Shown: positions 44,474-49,585 of the stretch, one piece after another
Position numbering within the stretch: the stretch's first letter is position 1
How the letters are laid out: each line of letters opens with the position of its first letter
DNA from: Scatosoma sp045656625
GTDB taxonomy: Bacteria; Bacillota; Clostridia; Christensenellales; Borkfalkiaceae
Assembly (NCBI GenBank): GCA_045656625.1
Contig: JAZORL010000078.1
Location: 1-49,585, forward strand
DNA length: 49,585 nt
Direction of reading: 5' to 3'
Made by a program: the position numbers and the translations under genes
The notes under the pieces: model-generated
Databases searched by the model: none
The model's input: only the letters and a program-made list of their open reading frames with translations
What the model was told of the DNA's origin: nothing

Positions 44474-44490
44474 TATAAGAATTTCTTATA
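44474..44490. promoter_or_regulatory. Perfect 17-bp palindrome between gdhA and tRNA promoters
   Basis: TATAAGAA-T-TTCTTATA is an 8-1-8 inverted repeat about 90 bp upstream of both divergent promoters. The shape (7-1-7 core) is that of Fur/PerR-type operators, but the bases do not match a consensus I can name. The rest of 44385-44574 shows nothing else. Confidence 0.35.
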
Positions 44491-44574
44491 GTTAGGCCTG
44501 CTTATGGTTTACCCTATTTTATTCCATTCACAAAAAAAGAAATTCGCAATTCGAAGATAAGGGAATAAAAATCA

Positions 44575-44603
44575 TTGCTTTTTTTACGCAAAGGGGGTAT
44601 AAT
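44575..44603 (+). promoter_or_regulatory. Promoter of the host tRNA-Arg locus
   Basis: TTGCTT (44575-44580) and TATAAT (44598-44603) are 17 bp apart, and the first tRNA-like sequence starts at 44620. Transcription could also run on into the intact tRNA-Arg of the element. Confidence 0.8.
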
Positions 44604-44619
44604 AAAAGCAATCCAATCC

Positions 44620-44663
44620 GCTTCCTTAGTTAAATGGATATAACAGGGCTAATTGTGGGTTCG
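44620..44663 (+). pseudogene. Broken copy of tRNA-Arg(CCU)
   Basis: 44620-44645 equals the 5' part of the split host tRNA-Arg; the next 18 bases (44646-44663) equal its 3' part from GGGCTAATTG up to the T-loop TTCG. Exactly 12 nt, the 5' strand of the anticodon stem plus the anticodon loop, are missing, and the 3' end is lost. It cannot fold as a tRNA. About 76 nt of unrelated sequence (including the hairpin GCAATC-TTT-GATTGC) separate it from the second copy, which starts exactly 120 bp later. Confidence 0.8.
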
Positions 44664-44739
44664 CACGAGCAATCTTTGATTGCGACACTCTGAGCAACGC
44701 GAAGATACCCGCAGCGGGAATCGATAAATATAATAATAT

Positions 44740-44778
44740 GCTTCCTTAGTTAAATGGATATAACAAGCCCCTCCTAAG
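44740..44778 (+). pseudogene. 5' half of host tRNA-Arg(CCU), attL
   Basis: This 39-nt stretch joined to 48379-48414 gives a complete 75-nt tRNA: acceptor stem GCTTCCT/AGGGAGT (with G-U pairs), D stem GTTA/TAAC, anticodon stem AGCCC/GGGCT, loop CTCCTAA with anticodon CCU, T stem GTGGG/CCCGC and CCA end. The break lies at the 3' edge of the anticodon loop, at the core CTCCTAAG (44771-44778). Confidence 0.9.
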
Positions 44779-44816
44779 AAACGAAGGTAGTCGATTTTAG
44801 TCGAATTTTGTTGTTA

Positions 44817-44852
44817 AAAAACGTTGATTTTTCGATAAAAACGTCGATTTTT
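44817..44852. repeat. Left-end direct repeats of the element
   Basis: AAAAACGTTGATTTTT (44817-44832) and AAAAACGTCGATTTTT (44837-44852) are 20 bp apart. The reverse complement contains ACGTTTTT and AAC as in the right-end repeats. They are probable arm-type integrase sites. The remainder of 44779-44966 holds no gene. Confidence 0.6.
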
Positions 44853-44966
44853 GTGCGTTTTTTGTGGTTTTATTCAAAATGCGACATTTACATTGGAATA
44901 AAACTGGAATAACCATACTCTTCTTTTATCTCATCCTCAAAAAAATCTTCTCGAAAAATATAACAA

Positions 44967-45041
44967 GTTCTCGTAGTTAAACGGAGATAACCCGGACCTC
45001 CTAAGTCCGTATTTTGGGTTCGATTCCCGACGGGAACACCA
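44967..45041 (+). tRNA. tRNA-Arg (anticodon CCU), complete, carried by the element
   Basis: 75 nt with encoded CCA. Acceptor stem GTTCTCG/CGGGAAC, D stem GTTA/TAAC, anticodon stem CGGAC/GTCCG, loop CTCCTAA with CCU, T stem TTGGG/CCCGA with loop TTCGATT. It has the same anticodon loop as the host tRNA cut by the element, but different stems, so it is not a simple copy. It has its own terminator. It most likely replaces the lost tRNA that reads AGG codons. No clear promoter directly upstream; read-through from 44575 is possible. Confidence 0.95.
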
Positions 45042-45086
45042 AAAACACCTACTTGCTCTTCCTAAAAAGCACTTAGTAGGTGTTTT
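45042..45086 (+). terminator. Terminator of the element's tRNA-Arg
   Basis: AAAACACCTACT (45042-45053) pairs with AGTAGGTGTTTT (45075-45086), a 12-bp stem followed by CTTTT. It follows the CCA end directly and may also stop the converging hipA transcript. Confidence 0.85.
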
Positions 45087-45125
45087 CTTTTATATAAAAT
45101 TACCTTTATTGCTTGTAAATAAAAT

Positions 45126-46226
45126 CTACTTATTCTTTAGCACATATTGCACTATATAAAGAATCTCTTTACAATCTCTTACGGATAATTTCGCTTCTTT
45201 TGCGATTTTCAACAAATCGTTTTCCGTAGGGCAACCATTACCAAGCACAGTCATTTCGTGTTCGGGCTTATTCGGCGTAGGCGTAATATCGTACGCAGGC
45301 GAAAGCTCATAACCGCCCTTTTCTTCGTTATAAAGAAAAGCAAAGTTTTTACCGTGGTCATCACGATTCCCATAGAACACGTTAAAGCACATTCTTCGAT
45401 ATGCCTCGTATAAATCTTCTTGGTCAACGCAAATCTCTTTTATAACTTGGAATAAATGCATGTAATCCAAATTAGAAATACGATGCGTCGTTTCCAAAAT
45501 CGAAGAAAGTGAAACCATGTGCAATTTTTGCGTACCCACTCTATCAAAACGTTTTGTTCCAAAGTATCCACTACAAATTTTAGATGGATATAACTTAAAT
45601 TCACTAACGCTTATACCGCAAGCACGAGCCAAACGATTTGCTTCGTATTCCTTTTCGCCTATATTCTTCGGATCATAATTACAAGGAAATTTAACAATCC
45701 AAGATTCACCGTCAACCTTCACGTGCGCTTTCGGACGAGCACCACCACTTGAACCGCCTAAACGATACACTTCGTCAAGATTTACATCACCTGTTTCATC
45801 ATCCAAAATCTTTTCCGCTTCTTGTGCGATAAAATCTAAGTCAAACTGCGTTTCGTCTGTTTGATCCATTTGCGTCGGTTCATAAGTCAACCCGCCTAGA
45901 CCGCTACCGCTAATTAGCGTGAGTTTCGTCAAAGGCGAAAGCTTGTCGGCATTGATTCCTTGTTTCGCAAGCATTCGTTTTACAAGCAATTCTCCCCATC
46001 CATCAGGCAATGAATCATAAAAAACACCGTATAAACCACCAAAAAAATCTTTACCGCCTTGATATATCTTTGTTGATAACGGCAAAGAAAACGGAGAAAT
46101 GCTAAAACCATTTTTAATCCACTCGTCGTCATATTGAAAGGCAATGGAATCGTCTTCTAATTGTGCAAGATAGCCAACTATCCTGCCGTTATATTTTACC
46201 GTAAGTTTTCTAACCTGTGCAATCAT
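45126..46226 (-). CDS. hipA: HipA-family serine/threonine kinase toxin
   Basis: 366 residues. The N-terminal subdomain (FFGGLYGVFYDSLPDGWGELL, about 65-90) is followed by the glycine-rich loop GGSSGGARPKAHV (about 157-170), the ATP-binding Lys in WIVKFP, the catalytic loop NRDDHGKNFAF (about 283-293) and the metal-binding SPAYDIT. All kinase residues are present, so it should be active. Known HipA toxins phosphorylate aminoacyl-tRNA synthetases and cause growth arrest. It overlaps hipB by 4 bp (ATGA). It is somewhat shorter than E. coli HipA (about 440). In the element it probably acts as a maintenance (addiction) system. Confidence 0.93.
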   Translation of the reverse strand: MIAQVRKLTVKYNGRIVGYLAQLEDDSIAFQYDDEWIKNGFSISPFSLPLSTKIYQGGKDFFGGLYGVFYDSLPDGWGELLVKRMLAKQGINADKLSPLTKLTLISGSGLGGLTYEPTQMDQTDETQFDLDFIAQEAEKILDDETGDVNLDEVYRLGGSSGGARPKAHVKVDGESWIVKFPCNYDPKNIGEKEYEANRLARACGISVSEFKLYPSKICSGYFGTKRFDRVGTQKLHMVSLSSILETTHRISNLDYMHLFQVIKEICVDQEDLYEAYRRMCFNVFYGNRDDHGKNFAFLYNEEKGGYELSPAYDITPTPNKPEHEMTVLGNGCPTENDLLKIAKEAKLSVRDCKEILYIVQYVLKNK

Positions 46227-46513
46227 CCTTCATAATCCTTCAAGCTTGTAATTGCTTGCCCTTTGAATATGCTTTCAAAATCCTTCAATGCGTCGAGCGC
46301 GTGCGCTATTTTTAAAAGTGAAGAAAGAGAAATCTCACCCGTTGTTTCAAAACGGCGAAGCGACGAATAAGCCACCCCCGACTTTTGGGATAACTGTCTT
46401 TGCGAGAGCTTCATTTGCTTGCGTCTTCTCTTCATTCTTTCCACAATCCCATTTACGACGGATTGCTCGGTAATCGTTCCTACAAATTGTCCAATATCAA
46501 ATTTATTTATCAT
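46223..46513 (-). CDS. hipB: HipB-type antitoxin, XRE-family DNA-binding protein
   Basis: 96 residues with one helix-turn-helix domain (about 24-80): RRKQMKLSQRQLSQKSGVAY and SLRRFETTGEISLSSLLKIA. It is the partner of the downstream kinase, which it would bind and neutralise while repressing the operon. The -10 box ends only 9 bp before the ATG and there is no ribosome binding site, so the mRNA is probably nearly leaderless. Two identical 15-bp sequences in the promoter are likely its operators. Confidence 0.9.
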   Translation of the reverse strand: MINKFDIGQFVGTITEQSVVNGIVERMKRRRKQMKLSQRQLSQKSGVAYSSLRRFETTGEISLSSLLKIAHALDALKDFESIFKGQAITSLKDYEG

Positions 46514-46516
46514 AGT

Positions 46517-46572
46517 GCCAATATTTTAGCATATATTTTTATATTTGTCAATAAAAAGCCAATATTTTAGCA
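46517..46572 (-). promoter_or_regulatory. hipBA promoter with two identical 15-bp operators
   Basis: GCCAATATTTTAGCA occurs at 46517-46531 and 46558-46572, 41 bp (about four helical turns) apart. On the minus strand TTGACA (46546-46551) and TAAAAT (46523-46528, inside operator 1) are 17 bp apart. The layout is that of an autorepressed toxin-antitoxin promoter. Confidence 0.8.
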
Positions 46573-46597
46573 ATATTTTTGTCTATGTAAAAATATG

Positions 46598-46640
46598 ACC
46601 GCACATGTTAAACACATTTTGCCTAAAAACGCTGGCAGGT
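46598..46640 (-). terminator. Imperfect hairpin behind the integrase gene
   Basis: AAACAC/GTGTTT and GCC/GGC pair around a T-rich centre, with an interior loop. It lies between the integrase stop and the hipBA promoter and is a weak candidate terminator. Confidence 0.4.
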
Positions 46641-46645
46641 GTTTT

Positions 46646-48055
46646 TTATCCCCAAATGCCATTCAACACATCTAACACATAGCTTTGCGTTTCGGGAATG
46701 AAATGGCTATATACTTTAAGTGTCACCACCGAATCGCTATGTCCCATATATCGACTAACTGTTTGCAACGGTACATTCTGTGAAAGCAAAAAGCTACAAT
46801 AGGTATGGCGCAAGCCATGGCAAGAAACTTGTTTTAATCCGTGCCTATTTTCAATTTCTCTTAACCATACCGAAACACTTCTCGGATGCACCGCTTCAAA
46901 AACATTATTAACAATTAGATAAGGACAAATTTCCGTCGTATTGCACCGAGTAAATAACCATTCCTTATAACTATTTAAGTCTAACAACAATTCTTTAGGC
47001 ACGGGAATATCTCTTTTAGATTTTTCTGTTTTGGGTTCTTTTACATAAATTCCAACCCCATTCCCATGAATTCGATTACGCCGAATATGTAGCACGCCTT
47101 TTTCAAAATCCACGTCTTCCCATTTCAAACCACACAATTCACTAAGACGTAACCCTGTTAACAGCATAAGCTTAAACGCTATCTTTTGATAATTTTTCTC
47201 TTCAGCTAAAGAATTTAAGATAACTAAAAACTCTTTTATCTCTGATAAAGAGAACACTTCCTTTTCATCTATACTTCTTAAACATCCTTTCATGAACTTT
47301 TCTCCTATCCTTGTAGCGCTAATAGGATTTTTTGCAATCCAATCATAACGCACTGCTTCATTAAATATTGTTCTTAATATTCGTCTATGCCCTTTAATCG
47401 TTTCAATCGAATATTTCCTCACGGGCATATTATCCTTGAAATATTCTTCAAATTGCAACCCGTAGGTTTCGCAAAGCAACAACGCTTTCTCTTTCCAAAT
47501 ATTACTTCCTCTATATTTCAAACCATAAATCCCAACACGCGTTATAATCCCCTTGCGAGCCACTTCCCTAAAATTGATAGTGTTTGGCAAATCCCGCACA
47601 AGCCTCACTACTTCCTTTCTTTTTATTGTTTTAGCTAAATATTGATTAAAAAACAGTTGTGCATCCCTAACTGTTATTTCTGAAATTGGTTTTCCTGATA
47701 AACCCATTTTTGTTAAATAATCATTAAAGCGTTTCACTGTGTCTTTTGCCCTAATATAATAATTGATTGACAGGTTCTCTTTTAGATAATCTAGCCATTC
47801 TTCCGCTACCTCCGCAAAAGATAATGCACGTTTTCTATTTTCCTGAAAGAAAATAGCAGCTCGATGAACTTCTTCCTCATAATTAAGTGCTGCGCGCTCA
47901 ACTACCTTTTGAAATTTTGCAAGTGTTAAATTCTCTTCATTATAAATTCGTTTGCAAAATAATCTATATTTCCCCGTCTCATAATCTTTACCGCTCACTT
48001 GTATTTTCCCTACAAGTATTCCATTCTTTTTAATTTCTAAATGCCAATGTGCCAT
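46646..48055 (-). CDS. int: Tyrosine recombinase (integrase)
   Basis: About 469 residues. An N-terminal arm-binding domain (MAHWHLEIKKNGILVGKIQV, about 1-60), a core-binding domain (FAEVAEEWLDYLKENLSINY, about 85-190) and a C-terminal catalytic domain with the first Arg in LTGLRLSELCGLKW, His-x-x-Arg in CHGLRHTYCSFLL, and GHSDSVVTLKVYSHF containing the last His and the nucleophile Tyr. It looks complete and active. The start was set at 48055 because AGGAG lies 7 bp upstream. It would recombine the tRNA-Arg anticodon loop with attP. No excisionase gene is next to it. Confidence 0.95.
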   Translation of the reverse strand: MAHWHLEIKKNGILVGKIQVSGKDYETGKYRLFCKRIYNEENLTLAKFQKVVERAALNYEEEVHRAAIFFQENRKRALSFAEVAEEWLDYLKENLSINYYIRAKDTVKRFNDYLTKMGLSGKPISEITVRDAQLFFNQYLAKTIKRKEVVRLVRDLPNTINFREVARKGIITRVGIYGLKYRGSNIWKEKALLLCETYGLQFEEYFKDNMPVRKYSIETIKGHRRILRTIFNEAVRYDWIAKNPISATRIGEKFMKGCLRSIDEKEVFSLSEIKEFLVILNSLAEEKNYQKIAFKLMLLTGLRLSELCGLKWEDVDFEKGVLHIRRNRIHGNGVGIYVKEPKTEKSKRDIPVPKELLLDLNSYKEWLFTRCNTTEICPYLIVNNVFEAVHPRSVSVWLREIENRHGLKQVSCHGLRHTYCSFLLSQNVPLQTVSRYMGHSDSVVTLKVYSHFIPETQSYVLDVLNGIWG

Positions 48056-48153
48056 ACTTTCTCCTGCCTTTTTTAGAAAAGTATAGCACATTTAAGTAAT
48101 TCTTCATATATTTTTTCTTGTTATTAAACAAAATGAAAAATCTTTGCTATCGT

Positions 48154-48183
48154 AAAAAAACGACCGTCTCTTTGGAAACAGTC
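48154..48183 (-). terminator. Hairpin with T-run upstream of the integrase
   Basis: On the minus strand GACTGTTTC and GAGACGGTC pair (9 bp with two G-U pairs, loop CAAA) and are followed by GTTTTTTT. It could shield the integrase gene from outside transcription or act as an attenuator; no gene lies ahead of it inside the element. Confidence 0.6.
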
Positions 48184-48271
48184 CTCTAAATTTTTTTGAA
48201 AGAATTTTTGAAAATTGGTATAATTTTGGTATAAATTCATTTTAAAAGTTATTCCAAGTTTTTAAAGATAT

Positions 48272-48353
48272 TGCACGTTTTTAACGAAATAATCGAATTC
48301 TTAACTCACCGAATCAACGAAATTACACGGAACTGCACGTTTTTAACGAAATA
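48272..48353. repeat. Right-end 20-bp direct repeats of the element
   Basis: TGCACGTTTTTAACGAAATA occurs at 48272-48291 and again at 48334-48353, 62 bp apart, with a degenerate AACGAAATT between. Position next to attR suggests arm-type integrase binding sites. The rest of 48056-48370 contains no gene. Confidence 0.75.
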
Positions 48354-48370
48354 CGTCAAAAAGCCTTCGA

Positions 48371-48414
48371 CTCCTAAGGGCTAATTGTGGGTTCGATTCC
48401 CGCAGGGAGTACCA
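48371..48414 (+). pseudogene. 3' half of host tRNA-Arg(CCU), attR
   Basis: The core CTCCTAAG (48371-48378) is followed by the 3' strand of the anticodon stem, T arm, acceptor strand AGGGAGT and CCA. It lacks its 5' half, which is 3.6 kb away at 44740-44778, so no functional tRNA can come from it. Confidence 0.9.
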
Positions 48415-48416
48415 AA

Positions 48417-48453
48417 AAAAACGACAAGTTTCTTTTTGAAACTTGTCGTTTTT
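48417..48453. terminator. Original terminator of the split tRNA-Arg
   Basis: A perfect 16-bp stem, AAAAACGACAAGTTTC with its complement around TTTTT, just 2 bp after the CCA end. It is A/T-flanked on both sides and can also end the converging secreted-protein gene. Confidence 0.9.
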
Positions 48454-48473
48454 AATTGAATCCGAAAGACTTA

Positions 48474-49176
48474 TCACCAAGTCCAAGGCTTATCCATACG
48501 AGCCCATGCGTCAAGACCTATCTTTTCCCCGATCTTACCGCCGTTGGTAAGCATACCCGATTCCTCAATGCCTTGGAACTGCGAACGTATCGTTTTCACA
48601 CTATTTAAGGAAATCACGTACGAATATTGCATCGTCTTGTATTCTTCCATTCTATACGCCGTAGAAGGTGCCGTGTAGCTGCTGTTGAATACGTAGCAGG
48701 ATTCCCAACCCGCGCGAATATCCGCATAATCGTAAAGCATCGTTCCGCCGTTACCCGTCCAGACAGGACAAACCCAGCTGTGACCTTTGTTATTCGCATT
48801 TGCGTTTTTGGCTTCTTCGAGTGAATCCGAGCTAACGATTACACTCGACGAGAAATTGCACACGTTCGGGATATACATACCAAGCGCGAAAGTCCCCTCA
48901 GCGTCTATCGACCAAGCAAACCAGTTTTCATACTTATTCGTCCGCATAAGACTCATTGTTATAAGACATCCAATGCAACCCCACGGTATTCACAAGAAGA
49001 CGCTGACAATTTCTATCATTTGCCACGATAATCTCACTATCTTGCCATTTTACCGATACCGTAGCCGCACTTACCGTTTTTGTTTGAAACTGCATGAATA
49101 CAATCCCAAACGCAATGGCTATAAGAGCAACTGCGCCAAGCAAACAGCTAATAATTTTTCGGGAAATTCTCGTCAT
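48474..49176 (-). pseudogene. Frameshifted gene for a secreted protein of unknown function
   Basis: The 5' part (49176-48934, 80 codons) encodes a signal peptide (about 1-38: KIISCLLGAVALIAIAFGIV then VSAAT) and continues to NNESYADE before TAA. The 3' part (to 48474) continues in the +1 frame from KYENWFAWSIDAEGTF. The internal ATG at 48956 has no ribosome binding site, so one broken or misread gene is more likely than two. Together about 230 residues; the mature part is Trp/Tyr-rich and not recognised. A promoter and a GAAGGAG site precede it, so the front end is normal. Either a real mutation or a sequencing error. Confidence 0.75.
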
Positions 49177-49233
49177 TCTCTTTGCTCTCCTTCATCAAAA
49201 AAGCAATATATCCTCTATTATCTATTATAAATT

Positions 49234-49262
49234 ATTTTATCATAATATAGGGGATAAGTCAA
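49234..49262 (-). promoter_or_regulatory. Promoter of the secreted-protein gene
   Basis: On the minus strand TTGACT (49257-49262) and TAAAAT (49234-49239) are 17 bp apart. Confidence 0.75.
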
Positions 49263-49332
49263 GTCTATATCCAAAAATAACCCACACGCAAACACAAAAG
49301 CAATCATCAAACTCATTGATTCAAGACAAAAT

Positions 49333-49362
49333 AAAAAAGCGTTTCCGCCCCAAAAGAAACGC
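49333..49362 (-). terminator. Second terminator behind the tRNA pair
   Basis: On the minus strand GCGTTTC and GAAACGC form a 7-bp stem, followed by TTTTTTATTTT. It lies 47 bp beyond the main tRNA terminator and may act as a back-up. Confidence 0.65.
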
Positions 49363-49408
49363 CATTAGCCCGCCCCACCGTCACGGCCTTTCGAGCGACT
49401 ACCTACAT

Positions 49409-49448
49409 ACCACAAAACAGCACCTCCAATGAGGTGCTGTTTTGTGGT
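49409..49448 (-). terminator. Terminator of the tRNA operon, overlapping the tRNA-Tyr 3' end
   Basis: An 18-bp perfect stem (49409-49426 with 49431-49448, loop CAAT). Its upstream arm on the transcript includes the discriminator base and CCA of tRNA-Tyr. Confidence 0.85.
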
Positions 49449-49529
49449 GGGCAGAGGTGGATTCGAACCACCGAAGTCGAAGACGTCAGATTTACAGTCT
49501 GATCCATTTGGCCGCTCTGGAATCTGCCC
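49445..49529 (-). tRNA. tRNA-Tyr (anticodon GUA)
   Basis: 85 nt with encoded CCA. Acceptor stem GGGCAGA/TCTGCCC, anticodon stem and loop TCAGA-CTGTAAA-TCTGA with GUA, a long variable arm (class II) and T arm GGTGG-TTCGAAT-CCACC. It lies downstream of tRNA-Thr in the same transcript. Confidence 0.97.
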
Positions 49530-49557
49530 ATATATTTAGATGTAACTCATTTCGTTG

Positions 49558-49585
49558 TGGAGCCGGTGATTGGACTCGAACCCAC
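49558..49585 (-). tRNA. 3' end of tRNA-Thr (partial, cut by window edge)
   Basis: The 28 visible nt give the T arm with loop TTCGAGT and the acceptor strand CACCGGC followed by T and CCA, which fits Firmicute tRNA-Thr. The anticodon lies outside the window, so identity rests on the acceptor sequence and the common Thr-Tyr gene order. Confidence 0.75.

Larger units (their letters stand above)
44771..48378. mobile_element. 3.6-kb tRNA-splitting integrative element
   Basis: The element runs between two copies of the core CTCCTAAG (44771-44778 and 48371-48378); the unit is exactly 3,600 bp. Joining its ends recreates an attP in which CCTTCG (48364-48369) and CGAAGG (44782-44787) are perfect inverted repeats around the core, while the host attB has the tRNA anticodon stem as its inverted repeat. 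Contents are a complete tRNA-Arg(CCU), hipA, hipB and a tyrosine integrase gene, with direct repeats near both ends. No replication, transfer, capsid or excisionase gene is visible, so it may depend on a helper or be stably resident. Confidence 0.88.

Noticed and set aside
44771..48378. The element as a remnant of a larger prophage or conjugative element.
   Set aside because: No capsid, tail, relaxase or replication fragments remain, and both ends are precise, so it appears to be a complete small unit rather than a decayed one, though this cannot be proved from one copy.
44740..48414. A group I intron in tRNA-Arg(CCU), known from some bacteria.
   Set aside because: The insert is 3.6 kb, carries an integrase and toxin-antitoxin genes, and its joined ends give a symmetric attP; no group I core was recognised.
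48930..48960. Programmed +1 frameshift in the secreted-protein gene.
   Set aside because: No slippery codon, no internal binding site stimulator and no known family precedent; a mutation or base-call error is simpler.

Overview
The window looks like a chromosomal piece of an uncultured, anaerobic gut Firmicute (Clostridia, Christensenellales-like is my guess). Reasons: strong AGGAG ribosome binding sites, an iron-sulfur type PurF, ferritin-like and NADP-type glutamate dehydrogenase genes, lipoproteins with acidic Ser/Glu/Thr/Pro linkers, InlB-type repeats and tRNA-Thr/tRNA-Tyr pairing. Nearly every gene lies on the minus strand; the exceptions are one SGNH hydrolase and the tRNA-Arg genes.

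Layout. (1) 1-10560: a purine operon read right to left, purE-purC-purF-purM-purN-purD-purLQ, followed by a PHP-type tyrosine phosphatase gene and the start of a small gene. It has its own promoter and a 240-nt leader ending in an intrinsic terminator just before purE. purH is not present. PurF lacks the N-terminal catalytic cysteine of its glutaminase domain. (2) 10666-14726: a divergent SGNH hydrolase, then an operon for a sodium/solute symporter, a phenylacetate-CoA-ligase-type enzyme and a double-ACT protein. (3) 14772-41328: a glycan locus. An AraC regulator is followed by a roughly 25-kb run of minus-strand genes without an obvious internal terminator: sugar-binding lipoprotein, two ABC permeases, six large or small surface proteins (two with DUF4838-type domains), a 40-residue peptide gene, a DUF6259-like protein and a GH112 galactoside phosphorylase. 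The likely logic is surface capture and processing of a beta-galactoside-containing glycan, import by an ABC transporter whose ATPase is encoded elsewhere, and phosphorolysis inside the cell. (4) 41532-44384: a ferritin-like protein and glutamate dehydrogenase.

(5) 44575-48453: a very compact integrated element of exactly 3,600 bp between two copies of the 8-bp core CTCCTAAG. It has cut a host tRNA-Arg(CCU) gene in two inside the anticodon loop. It carries only a tyrosine integrase, a HipB/HipA toxin-antitoxin pair and a complete, different tRNA-Arg(CCU) gene with its own terminator. The carried tRNA looks like a replacement for the one the element destroys. A broken extra copy of the host tRNA sits just upstream. 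(6) 48474-49585: a frameshifted secreted protein gene, then tRNA-Tyr and the 3' end of tRNA-Thr.

The best candidates for something undescribed are the tRNA-replacing mini-element, the PurF without its nucleophile, the 25-kb surface/uptake locus with a module shared three times between two neighbouring proteins, and the 40-residue peptide between the two DUF4838 genes.
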